From assembly GCA_963693365.1 (NCBI GenBank), contig CAVNZM010000005.1, positions 3,658,001 through 3,722,000 on the forward strand: a DNA stretch of 64,000 nucleotides, read 5' to 3'. The DNA comes from Amoebidium appalachense (lineage: Eukaryota > Ichthyosporea). The notes below the pieces were generated by a model, which searched no databases, was not told the origin of the DNA, and worked only from the letters and a program-made list of their open reading frames with translations. Both the position numbers and the translations under genes were made by a program. This document shows positions 28,386 to 39,013 of this stretch, piece after piece; the first letter of the stretch is position 1, and the number at the start of each line of letters is the position of its first letter.

Positions 28386-31300
28386 AGGTGCCTCCATGGC
28401 AGTTCCCGTGCGCAGAGGCTTGGACCCTTGCACCTCCACCACCGAGGATTGCGCCCTATTTGGCCAAACAAACCCGACCACGACAACGAAGACCTACCCC
28501 ACAACCACCACCACCACAACAAAGACCACCACCCAGGCCACGACCACAACCACCACCAAGACCTACCCTACCACCACCACCACCACCACAACGAAGACCT
28601 ACCCAACCACCACCACCACCCCGGCCACAACCACCACCACCACCACCAAGACCTACCCTACCACCACCACCACCACCACCACAACTAAGACCTACCCAAC
28701 CACCACCACCACAACCACCACCACGACCTACCCTACCACCACCAGCACCACCACAACGAAGACCTACCCAACCAACGAAGACCTACCCTACAACCACCAC
28801 CACCCCGGCCACCACCACCACCACCACCATCAAGACCTACCCTACCACCATCACCAGCACCACCCAAGCCACGACCACGACAACGAAGACATACCCCACA
28901 ACCACCACCGCCACAACAAAGACCACCACCCAGGCCACGACCACAACCACCACCAAGACCTACCCTACGTATACCACCACCACCACCACAACAACAAAGA
29001 CCTACCCAACAACCACCACCCCCCAAGCCACCACCACGACAACGAAGACTTACCCAAGAACCACCACCACAACAACAAAGACCACCACCCAGGCCACGAC
29101 CACAACCACCACCAAGACCTACCCTACCACCACCACCACCACCACAACGAAGACCTACCCAACCACCACCACCACCCCGGCCACAACCACCACCACCACC
29201 ACCAAGACCAACCCTCCCACCACCACCACCACCACCACAACGAAGACCTACCCTACAACCACAACCACCACAACTAAGACCTACCCAACCACCACCACCA
29301 CCCCGGCCACCACCACCACAACCACCACCACGACCTACCCTACCACCACCAGCACCACCACAACGAAGACCTACCCAACCACCACCACCACCCTGGCCAC
29401 CACCACCACCACCACCACCACCAAGACCTACCCTACCACCACCACCACCCCGGCCACCACCACCACCACCACCATCAAGACCTACCCTACCACCATCACC
29501 AGCACCACCCAAGCCACGACCACGACAACGAAGACATACCCCACAACCACCACCACCACAACAAAGACCACCACCCAGGCCACGACCACAACCACCACCA
29601 AGACCTACCCTACGTATACCACCATCACCACAACAACAACAAAGACCTACCCAACCACCACCACCCCCCAAGCCACCACCACGACAACGAAGACTTACCC
29701 AACAACCACCACCACAACAACAAAGACCACCACCCAGGCCAGGACCACAACCACCACCAAGACCTACCCTACCACCACCACCACTACCACAACGAAAACC
29801 TACTCAACCACCACCACCACCCAAGCCACCACCACGACAACCAAGACCTACCCCACAACCACCACCACCACAAAAACGACCACCACCCAGGCCACGACCA
29901 CAACCACCACCAAGACCTACCCTACCACCACCACCACCACCGCAACGAAGACCTACCCAACCACCACCACCACCCCGGGCACCCCCACCACCAGCACCAC
30001 CAAGACCTACCCTATCACCACTACCAGCACCACCCAAGCCACGACCACGACAACGAAGACTTACCCAACAACAACCACCACCACAACAAAGACCACCACC
30101 CAGGCCACGACCACGACCACCACCAAGACCTACCCTACCACCACCACCACCACCACCGAAGCCACCACCACGACAACGAAGACTTACCCAACAACAACCA
30201 CCACCACAACAAAGACCACCACCCAGGCCACGACCACGACCACCACCAAGACCTACCCTACCACCACCACCACCACCACCCAAGCCACCACCACGACAAC
30301 GAAGACTTACCCCACAACATCCACCACCACAACAAAGACCACCACCCGGGCCACGACCACGACCACCACCAAGACCTACCCTACCACCACCACCACCACC
30401 ACCCAAGCCACCACCACGACAACGAAGACTTACCCAACAACCACCACAACAACAACAACGACCACCACCCAGGCCACGACCACAACCACTACCAAGACCT
30501 ACCCTACCACCACCACCACCACCACCACAACGAAGACCTACCCCACAACCACAACCACCACAACTAAGACCTACCCCACAATTACCACCACCACAACGAA
30601 GACCTACCCAACCACCACCACCACCCCGGCCACCACCACCACCACCACCACCAAGACCTACCCTACCACCATCACCAGCACCACCCAATCCACGACCACG
30701 ACAACGAAGACATACCCCACAACCACCACCACCACAACAAAGACCACCACCCAGGCCACGACCACAACCACCACCAAGACCTACCCTACCACCACCACCA
30801 CCACCACAACGAAATCCTACCCAACCACCACCACCACCCAACCCACCACCACGACAACCAAGACCTACCCCACAACCACGACCACCACAACAAAAACCAC
30901 CACCCAGGCCACGACCACAACCACCACCAAGACCTACCCTACCACCACCACCACCACCACCGCAACGAAGACCTACCCAACCACCACCACCACCCCGGGC
31001 ACCACCACCACCAGCACCACCAAGACCTACCCAACCACCACCACCACCCCGGCCACCACCACCACCACCACCAAGACCTACCCTACCACCACTACCAGCA
31101 CCACCCAAGCCACGACCACGACAACGAAGACTTACCCAACAACAACCACCACCACAACAAGGACCACCACCCAGGCCACGACCACGACCACCACCAAGAC
31201 CTACCCTACCACCACCACCAGCAGCACCCAAGCCACCACCACGACAACGAAGACTTACCCAACAACAACCACCACCACAACACAGACCACCACCCAGGCC

Positions 31301-33123
31301 ACGACCACGACCACCACCAAGACCTACCCTACCACCACCACCACCACCACCCAAGCCACCACCACGACAACGAAGACTTCCCCAACAACAACGACCACTA
31401 CAGCAAAGACCACCACCCAGGCCACGCCCACAACCACCACCAAGACCTACCCTACCACCACTACCAGCAGCACCCAAGCCACCACCACGACAACGAAGAC
31501 TTACCCAACAACAACCACCACCACAACAAAGACCACCACCCAGGCCACGACCACGACCACCACCAAGACCTACCCTACCACCACCACCAGCAGCACCCAA
31601 GCCACCACCACGACAACGAAGACTTACCCAACAACAACCACCACCACAACAAAGACCACCACCCAGGCCACGACCACCACCACCACCAAGACCTACCCTA
31701 CCACCACCACCACCACCACCCAAGCCACCACCACGACAACGAAGACTTACCCAACAACAACCACCACTACAACAAAGACCACCACCCAGGCCACGACCAC
31801 GACCACCACCAAGACCTACCCTACCACCACCACCACCACCACCCAAGCCACCACCACGACAACGAAGACTTACCCAACAACATCCACCACCACAACAAAG
31901 ACCACCACCCAGGCCACGACCACAACCACCACCAAGACCTACCTTACCACCACCACCACCACCACCCAAGCCACCACCACGACAACGAAGACTTACCCAA
32001 CAACCACCACCACAACAACAAAGACCACCACCCAGGCCACGACCACAACAACCACCAAGACCTACCCTACCACCACCACCACAACAACCACCACCACCAC
32101 AGCAAAGACCACCACCCAGGCCACTACCACAACCACCACCAAGACCTACCCTACCACCACCACCACCACCACCACAACGAAGACCTACCCCACAACCACA
32201 ACCACCACAACTAAGACCTACCCCACAATTACCACCACCACAACGAAGACCTACCCAACCACTACCACCACCCCGGCCACCACCACCACAACCACCACCA
32301 CGACCTACCCTACCACCACCAGCACCACCACAACGAAGACCTACCCAACCACCACCACCACCCTGGCCACCACCACCACCACCACCACCACCAAGACCTA
32401 CCCTACCACCACCACCACCCCGGCCACCACCACCACCACCACCACCAAGACCTACCCTACCACCATCACCAGCACCACCCAAGCCACGACCACGACAACG
32501 AAGACATACCCCACAACCACCACCACCACAACAAAGACCACCACCCAGGCCACGACCACAACCCCCACCAAGACCTACCCCACCACCACCACCACCACCA
32601 CAACGAAATCCTACCCAACCACCACCACCACCCAAGCCACCACGACGACAACCAAGACCTACCCCACAACCACCACCACCACAACAAAGACCACCACCCA
32701 GGCCACGACCACAACCACCACCAAGACCTACCCTACCACCACCACCACCACCGCAACGAAGACCTACCCAACCACCACCACCACCCCGGGCACCACCACC
32801 ACCAGCACCACCAAGACCTACCCAACCACCACCACCACCCCAGCCACCACCACCACCACCACCAAGACCTACCCTACCACCACTACCAGCACCACCCAAG
32901 CCACGACCAGGACAACGAAGACCTACCCCACAACCACCACCACCACAGCAAAGACCACCACCCAGGCCACGCCCACAACCACCACCAAGACCTACCCTAC
33001 CACCACCAGCAGCAGCACCCAAGCCACGACCACGACAACGAAGACTTACCCCACAACCACCACCACCACAGCAAAGACCACCACCCAGGCTACGCCCACA
33101 ACCACCACCAAGACCTACCTGTA
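28386..33123 (+). CDS. Thr-rich (KTYP) repeat protein, 5' part, cut by a retrotransposon
   Basis: After the acceptor TTGCAG (28380-28385) the frame reads a Cys-containing segment ending DCALFGQ, then enters a huge Thr array built from KTYPTTTT, KTTTQATTTT and PATTTT blocks. High Thr/Pro with no hydrophobic core suggests an extracellular, probably O-glycosylated mucin-like or wall/adhesive protein; this is inference. The Thr frame runs first in one register, shifts by +1 near 28769-28775 (one block is shortened), and is then open to the retrotransposon at 33120, whose first bases supply a stop (33122-33124). The other two plus frames are also largely open (His/Asn/Asp-rich and Pro/Arg-rich), because the array is ACC-based. 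Upstream exons with a signal peptide are not resolved. The matching 3' part resumes at 49290. Confidence 0.6.
30040..32060 (+). repeat. 123-bp higher-order tandem repeat
   Basis: Within the Thr array a 123-bp (41-residue) unit recurs. Each unit joins a KTYP-Thr-QA block to a KTYP-Thr-KTTTQA block. For example, the same CAAGACCTACCCTACC start recurs 123 bp apart near 31686 and 31809. Array blocks around 29280-29560 and 32280-32560 are near copies of each other, and similar blocks recur after 49290, indicating larger-scale duplication. Confidence 0.75.
33115..33119. repeat. Target-site duplication of element A, left copy (CTACC)
   Basis: CTACC precedes the left LTR and recurs at 49290-49294 after the right LTR. 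Counting one copy restores an ordinary KTYP repeat block of the host array. Confidence 0.9.
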
Positions 33124-33729
33124 AACATCTGTACACGCCGTACATGTTTACTATTACGAATATACTGTACATATCATAGTGATCACGTAGATATTGTGTA
33201 CATATGATCAGATCAATATCACACGCGACAGCCGCGGGCTGCAGCTCACGACTGAGCCGCGGCGCCGGCAATATGCAGTGGCCGTGCAGTCAGTATGAAC
33301 CAATAGAATTCGAGAACCGCTAGGATAGGAATGCAAGTCTCATCCACTACGGAGGCGACATCTATAGCTAAACGAACGGAACCAATAAGGAAATCAGACC
33401 CAGTTGCATAAACCTAAACGGGCTTAAGTATTGACCAATCATTTGCCACAAAGTTATCCTTTTAGTTAGCTTCATGTTATTGGTGCACTGTGTGCACATA
33501 AAGACGACCGCACTCTTCTGACTGGTCAGAAGTCACGAAGGCATCAATGCCACCCATCCAGATGATCCGGAACCTGGGGGCTATATAAACAAGCCGTCCC
33601 AGTACGGGGGATCACTCTGAACGAGCACATTAAATAGTAACCTGGCCGCGTATGCCTTACTACCCGTTCTCTGTCTTTATTCTGATTCAGTTGTTCTCTG
33701 CCTTATCCCAACTAGTTCAACTGTTTACA
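33120..33729 (+). repeat. Element A left LTR
   Basis: 610 bp, TGTAAACA...TGTTTACA. It contains three CCAAT boxes, a TATA box and short palindromes in its first 150 bp. Confidence 0.95.
33582..33588 (+). promoter_or_regulatory. TATA box of element A LTR
   Basis: CTATATAAAC lies about 150 bp before the LTR end, downstream of CCAAT boxes in AACCAATAG, AACCAATAAG and GACCAATCA. It is the likely RNA polymerase II promoter of element A. Confidence 0.6.
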
Positions 33730-33730
33730 T

Positions 33731-33744
33731 TGGCGACCGCGCAG
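33731..33744 (+). other. Element A primer-binding site
   Basis: TGGCGACCGCGCAG begins two bases after the left LTR. The leading TGG pairs with a tRNA CCA end, as expected for tRNA-primed reverse transcription. I cannot name the tRNA. Confidence 0.6.
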
Positions 33745-33781
33745 TTCCAGAATCTCACATCTTTCAAGAATCTCTTCAACC

Positions 33782-35782
33782 ATGGCGGGCGAATTTGACG
33801 ACTACCCTGTACTCTCGGACAATGAAAGCAAACTGACACGTGACACCAAGAAGCCTACCGCAGTCAAACCGCCGCCCCCAACGCAGAAGAAAGCCAAGAC
33901 TCCGGGGCAGGGCACGAAAACACTCCCCACCCCTCCCCCTACACAGCCTCGTGCTCCCCAGAAACCGAACACGATCACAAAACCCAACACACACACGAAC
34001 ACAAAGGCAACTATGAAGCCCACTGGCAACGAACAAACGAAGCCCAACGAAAGCACGAAACCCAAAGACAAAACGAAGCGCAACGAACACACGAAAACCA
34101 ACGAACATACGAACACCAACGAACACACGAACACCAACAAACACACGAACGAACTTCAAGTAGCAACGAAGGAAAAAACGAAACAAGACCGGGACACTGC
34201 CACAGCTCTGGCAGAGGTGCGGGGCCGTGTTCTCTCCAAGTTCTATCGTATTGAAACTCTGAGACGTGCCATTCAAACTGTAATCGATGCTGGGCGGCCT
34301 GTGATGGACCTCGAAGCTGATGTCGCGCAGATTTACAGTGAGATTTCGCAGATGGAAGACACCACACTGTCTAGAATGTTGTGCACGTCCGCGAAATGGT
34401 CTGAGTTGGAGCGGGAAGCACAGTTGGTGGCTGAGGCACGTGTGAAAAATACGACGGTGCCCACCACCCCCCGTCCTCCCCCACCCACCACAGGCAAGAA
34501 GCCTTTGTCCCCGGTCCCATCTGGGTGCACTGATCCCAAGGTAATTGCACCTCCCGCACCCCCCACTAAATTTACATATAAGGATGTGCTTGCGCGCACA
34601 CTCAGCTACACTGATTCTGATGCTGAAAATGAAGAAAAACACGAACAAAGTTACGAAGACACACCCACAAACGAAAACGAACACATGACTGCGAAAGTGC
34701 ATGAAGAAGATCACTTCGACCAGCCTAAAGCACCCGTATTTAACGAAATCCCCCTTGCAGGATCCCCTCTGGCGTCTGCAGGTGGACTGGCAGGCACGCC
34801 AAGTCGCCCGAGAGGCTCTGATGTCAGCACAGGCTCAGGAGGTAAGGCTGGGTCTATATTGAACAAGCACTTTGCAGAGCACGAAAAACTGTGGTTGCAC
34901 CCTCTCCGCCAGTTGCATGCATCCGAATACGGCCCCATCTTGGCTGCATTGAAACTACCAGAATACAAGGGTGACTTGCAGGATAAATGCACGGTGATTG
35001 AATGGCTGCACGAATTTTCCCAGCAGATGTTTTGCATTGCAGGGGTCCCCCCCACACTTGCTGTTCGCTGGGCGGTGCAGTGCTTTCCTCTTGCTTCCCC
35101 CGCCCGTGTGTGGTACACGAATTTTACCAGGACACAGGGAGAACTCACGTTTGATGCATTTGCACATGCACTAGTTACGAAATTTCACGACCAGCGTGTG
35201 CAAGAGGCACTCAGTGCCGAATTAAATGCACTCAAACAAGGCAAGCAAAAGGTGGCCGAATTTGCAAGCAGGCATGCGCGTTTGTGGGCACGTGTGTACC
35301 CCCTTAAGTCTGAGGCACACCAAATTTTGGATTTGTCTCACCGATTGGGTGGGGAAGACGAACAAGAATTTCGCAAATATCAACTCAGACAAACACGAAA
35401 AGAAGAAGAATTGACCCTGTCTGGAGTTGTTGCCTATCTCGCAGAAAAAGAAAGAGACAGGCACACACGAACCCCATCCACCATTCTAACACAGAAACCC
35501 CCCACAAAACAGCAACCCGGTGGTGGATCTGGTGCCAGCGAGAAGCCGTCTATTTTTTCGCGCATGGGCACCACCCCCTGCAACCGTGGGTGCAAGTACG
35601 GCAGCCACGCCGAAGGCAAGACGTGCCCGGCCCTCAAATTCGAATGCCACTCCTGCAAGCAGAAGGGGCACTTTGGGGGGTCACCAATTTGCCCCAAGTA
35701 CGACCCCAACTTTAAGAAGGGAACCCGCAAGGCAGAGATTGAGGCTAATCGGGCCAAGTTCAAGAGAGCACGTGTAGAATAG
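33782..35782 (+). CDS. Element A Gag
   Basis: 666 residues from an ATG 52 bases after the LTR. The N-terminal third is Lys/Thr/Pro-rich with a short TNEH-type repeat (about residues 95-125). A capsid-like helical region spans about residues 355-580 (includes LEREAQLV-type helices upstream and WLHEFSQQMF, VWYTNF). The C-terminus has two zinc-knuckle-like motifs near residues 599-640: CNRGCKYGSHAEGKTC (CX3CX4HX5C) and CHSCKQKGHFGGSPIC (CX2CX4HX6C). Both deviate from the standard CX2CX4HX4C spacing. The frame ends at a UAG (35780-35782), after which the same frame is open into Pol. Confidence 0.9.
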   Translation: MAGEFDDYPVLSDNESKLTRDTKKPTAVKPPPPTQKKAKTPGQGTKTLPTPPPTQPRAPQKPNTITKPNTHTNTKATMKPTGNEQTKPNESTKPKDKTKRNEHTKTNEHTNTNEHTNTNKHTNELQVATKEKTKQDRDTATALAEVRGRVLSKFYRIETLRRAIQTVIDAGRPVMDLEADVAQIYSEISQMEDTTLSRMLCTSAKWSELEREAQLVAEARVKNTTVPTTPRPPPPTTGKKPLSPVPSGCTDPKVIAPPAPPTKFTYKDVLARTLSYTDSDAENEEKHEQSYEDTPTNENEHMTAKVHEEDHFDQPKAPVFNEIPLAGSPLASAGGLAGTPSRPRGSDVSTGSGGKAGSILNKHFAEHEKLWLHPLRQLHASEYGPILAALKLPEYKGDLQDKCTVIEWLHEFSQQMFCIAGVPPTLAVRWAVQCFPLASPARVWYTNFTRTQGELTFDAFAHALVTKFHDQRVQEALSAELNALKQGKQKVAEFASRHARLWARVYPLKSEAHQILDLSHRLGGEDEQEFRKYQLRQTRKEEELTLSGVVAYLAEKERDRHTRTPSTILTQKPPTKQQPGGGSGASEKPSIFSRMGTTPCNRGCKYGSHAEGKTCPALKFECHSCKQKGHFGGSPICPKYDPNFKKGTRKAEIEANRAKFKRARVE

Positions 35783-38491
35783 GAAGGCGGGCAAGGGACT
35801 GGTCTCTCCCCAGTAGAACATAATGTATTTGATTTAATAGCAGAGCTGGAACTGTGTTCCCCTCTGGCAGATAAATTGCAAAATAAATCTACTGGTGCGG
35901 AAATTTCGGTTGTCTCGGAGCCCTCCCACGAATCTGCATGTGCCCCACCCCCCCACGAACAGTTACCCCCGTGTACTGACCCCCCCATGCACACGCACAC
36001 CCCGCCCCCGCGCAAAAAGAAAAATGTGCATTTTGCTGACCGTGTGCACTCCTCCATTGCAGAACCACGGCATGAAAATGCCACTGTGTGCACATTAACC
36101 CACGAAAATAAATGCACAGCCACACTTGCGCGAATGTATGTGCATGGGAAGCTAGTCACAGTAGTTGTCGACTCTGGTGCTAGCCATAGCTGTATAAGCA
36201 CAGCATTTTACGAATCTCTCCCTGTAGTGGCAAGAAAACGAATTCAGCATGTTCCTAATTTTAGTGTACTGGATGCACAAAGTAACGAAATGACATGCCA
36301 AGGAAGTATATCTCTCACTCTCGCCATTCCCAACGAATCTGCTCTAGTGGTGCACAGATGGCATGTGATTGATAATCTACCATATGATGCCTTATTAGGT
36401 GTTGATTTCATGGGGCCACAACAGGGACGAATTGATTACGGTGCTGCAGAACTTTCGTTCATGTATGCTAAGGGAAATCGCAGGTGCAGTATTCCGGTGT
36501 GGTGGTTGCGTGGGAGTGCGGAGGAGACAGCTGTTTCTCGCGTATTAATTACCACCACAGGTATTCACCTCCCGGTAGATGCGTCAAATATCGCAACGTG
36601 TAAAATAAAACTCGCTGCCGGCGCACCACCACCACGAACTTTAGACTGTTGTATGGGCACAGTGGTTCCATGTGGTCCACTTAATTCACGGGCTTACACA
36701 ACAGCATGCAGTGTCACCAGTTTAGCTCGAATTTCGAATAACGAACCCCCCCTCTCCACTAGCGAAGAAAGTGTGATCGAGGACGAATACGAATGCAAGG
36801 TGTTGTTGACTAACACATCGGACCATCATGTGTACCTAGGCCCTGGTACGGAGGTGGCCACGTTTATTCCCTTGCAATCAGATGACACTGTTACTCTTTT
36901 AGCACGTCCACACTCCGGTAATGGAACCAGGAGGGCGACAACCCCACACCCTGGCCATCCATTAGGTACCTCTGCTAAAACGAACTTTTCTTCGCAGGAA
37001 TCAACCGAAGAACCCAACGAACACGAACCACACACTTTCCAGGCGGCTACTAATATTAACGGTAGTATTAAGGTGTGTGAACGGAGTAAAATTATGAATA
37101 TGAGTACGAAAGAGAACACCACACAGCGCAGTTCCACGAAAATGAATGGTTTTGGTAATCCAGCACGAACAAAACCAGAGGTAGGGCCACCTACTATCGA
37201 AGCAGCAGATGGGGCACCATCTACCACTGCACTGGAGGATACGAATAATTTACGAAAGCGTACGCACGAATGTACCTCCGACGGGGAAGCCGCCACAGAC
37301 GACGACTTGCCTTTTGGGGTCAAACCTCCAGAAGAATACGACATGCCTGGAACTCCCCCAGACCAACGGAAACCGTTGGCGAAACGGATACGAAAACTGC
37401 TTAAGAAATGGAAGCATGTGTTCTCTGCACACGACAACGACTTTGGTTTGAGTACCTTAGACGAACTGTCGATCGAAGTAACTACCACCATACCACAGTA
37501 CCGCAGGCCCTATAACATCCCACATCACCTTCGCGATAGCCTACACAAACAAATTCAAAATTGGGTAGAGTTTGGAGTGATTGAGCCTGCGTCCAGCCCT
37601 TACTCCGCTCCGATGGTGTTGGTGGCGAAAAAGGACGGGTCTTTAAGAGTCTGCATTGATTTTAGAATGCTGAACTTGATTACGAAGAAAGACGGTTACC
37701 CTTTACCACGAATTGACATGGCTCTGGGTATGCTCAGAGGTGCCCGCGTGTTTTCCGCACTTGATTTAAACGGTGGTTACCACCAAGTCAAAGTAGCCGA
37801 TAACGACAAAGAAAAACTTGCATTTACCACCCCCTGGGGGCAGTATCAATTCGCACGCGCACCTTTTGGAGTAAGTAACATGCCTGCTGTCTTTTCAAGG
37901 ATGATGAACCGTGTATTCGCTGGTATGCTGTGGACACATGTACTCATATATCTCGATGATATATTAGTTATGTCACCCACTATCGAAGAACATTTTGGGC
38001 ATTTAGATTCATGTTTTTCCCGGCTCTGTGATGCAGGATTAAAACTGAAAGGCAGAAAATGCTCTTTGTTCATGGAAGAAGTTGGCTATTTAGGCCATCG
38101 CGTATGCCCGGATGGTATTAAGGTAGACCCAGAAAAAGTGGCAGCAATAAAGAATAAAAGCTACCCACAAAATTTATCTGAGCTACGAAGTGACCTCGGG
38201 TTATTTTCATATTATCGAATATTTGTGGACGATTTCAGCCATACGGCTGAACCACTCACGCGAATGCTGGGCACCTCGAAGGAGGATTCAGAATTACTAA
38301 AACGAATTCACGCAAAAATGCCCCCCTCTACGAAACCCGCCAAATGCAACGGCAGCGCAAAACAACGAAAAGACGAAGCAAAAAATTTGCACGCCGATTC
38401 TGCAGCTATTTTGGCCACGAAAAAAAAAAGCACAGAAAAATGCTGCATGGGTGTGGGGTACGGAACAGGAGAAAGCATACGATACCCTTAA
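35783..38491 (+). CDS. Element A Pol, protease and reverse transcriptase
   Basis: In the same frame as Gag, with no stop after the UAG until 38491. A retropepsin motif VVDSGASHS lies at about 36161-36187, and a later LGVDFM fits the second conserved protease segment. RT occupies about 37480-38260: it has PLPRIDMAL, FSALDLNGGYHQV and the catalytic YLDD at 37949-37960. Downstream, an A10 run at 38420-38429 marks a switch: past it this frame ends quickly, and RNase H continues in the +1 frame. Replicates element A through reverse transcription in virus-like particles. No ATG follows the UAG in a suitable place, so readthrough is the likely expression route. Confidence 0.9.
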   Translation, partial: EGGQGTGLSPVEHNVFDLIAELELCSPLADKLQNKSTGAEISVVSEPSHESACAPPPHEQLPPCTDPPMHTHTPPPRKKKNVHFADRVHSSIAEPRHENATVCTLTHENKCTATLARMYVHGKLVTVVVDSGASHSCISTAFYESLPVVARKRIQHVPNFSVLDAQSNEMTCQGSISLTLAIPNESALVVHRWHVIDNLPYDALLGVDFMGPQQGRIDYGAAELSFMYAKGNRRCSIPVWWLRGSAEETAVSRVLITTTGIHLPVDASNIATCKIKLAAGAPPPRTLDCCMGTVVPCGPLNSRAYTTACSVTSLARISNNEPPLSTSEESVIEDEYECKVLLTNTSDHHVYLGPGTEVATFIPLQSDDTVTLLARPHSGNGTRRATTPHPGHPLGTSAKTNFSSQESTEEPNEHEPHTFQAATNINGSIKVCERSKIMNMSTKENTTQRSSTKMNGFGNPARTKPEVGPPTIEAADGAPSTTALEDTNNLRKRTHECTSDGEAATDDDLPFGVKPPEEYDMPGTPPDQRKPLAKRIRKLLKKWKHVFSAHDNDFGLSTLDELSIEVTTTIPQYRRPYNIPHHLRDSLHKQIQNWVEFGVIEPASSPYSAPMVLVAKKDGSLRVCIDFRMLNLITKKDGYPLPRIDMALGMLRGARVFSALDLNGGYHQVKVADNDKEKLAFTTPWGQYQFARAPFGVSNMPAVFSRMMNRVFAGMLWTHVLIYLDDILVMSPTIEEHFGHLDSCFSRLCDAGLKLKGRKCSLFMEEVGYLGHRVCPDGIKVDPEKVAAIKNKSYPQNLSELRSDLGLFSYYRIFVDDFSHTAEPLTRMLGTSKEDSELLKRIHAKMPPSTKPAKCNGSAKQRKDEAKNLHADSAAILATKKKSTEKCCMGVGYGTGESIRYP

Positions 38492-39013
38492 GAATGCGTT
38501 AATTAATGCACCTGTGCTTGCTCACCCCGATTTCACCAAACCTTTTATTGTTGACTCAGATGCTTCACAGTATGCTCTGGGCGCAGTGATTTCGCAGGTA
38601 GGTGATGACGGCAAAGAACGACCCATAGCTTATGCTAGCAGAACACTCTCTAAGAGTGAACGAAATTATGCGGCGAATAAAAGGGAAGCCTTAGGTGTGT
38701 ATTGGGCTGTGTGCAAAGCATTTCGCGCTTACACCTATGGGGCTCCTTTCTTGTTACGAACCGACCACTCCAGCTTGACGCGCATTCTGTCTACCGGCGA
38801 TGCACCGGAACCTGTTGTTGCAGGCTGGCAAATGGCGCTTTCCGCATACACATACGAAATTCAGCACAGGGCGGGCAAACACCACAGCAATGCTGATGGA
38901 CTCTCTCGGCCATCTAAAGAAAATGCGCAACCAGGACCCGAAGATACTGAGCTGACATACCCCTCACTGATCGGCACAGTCTCGGGCTCGTCCACGGTGT
39001 TTGCGGTCTATGT
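38430..39013 (+). CDS. Element A Pol, RNase H part
   Basis: Continues RT in the +1 frame. It has the RNase H core residues in context: FIVDSDASQYALGAVIS, NKREALGVYWAV and LLRTDHSSL, then SNADGLSR. It degrades the RNA strand during reverse transcription. The frame is broken at 39013 by element B and resumes in the same frame at 43434. Confidence 0.88.

Noticed and set aside
29804-33271. 1155-residue Gly/Arg/Cys-rich frame on the minus strand
   Set aside because: It is the antisense of the ACC array and extends into the retrotransposon LTR; no start, domain or splice context supports it. Kept only as evidence that the array is open in several frames.
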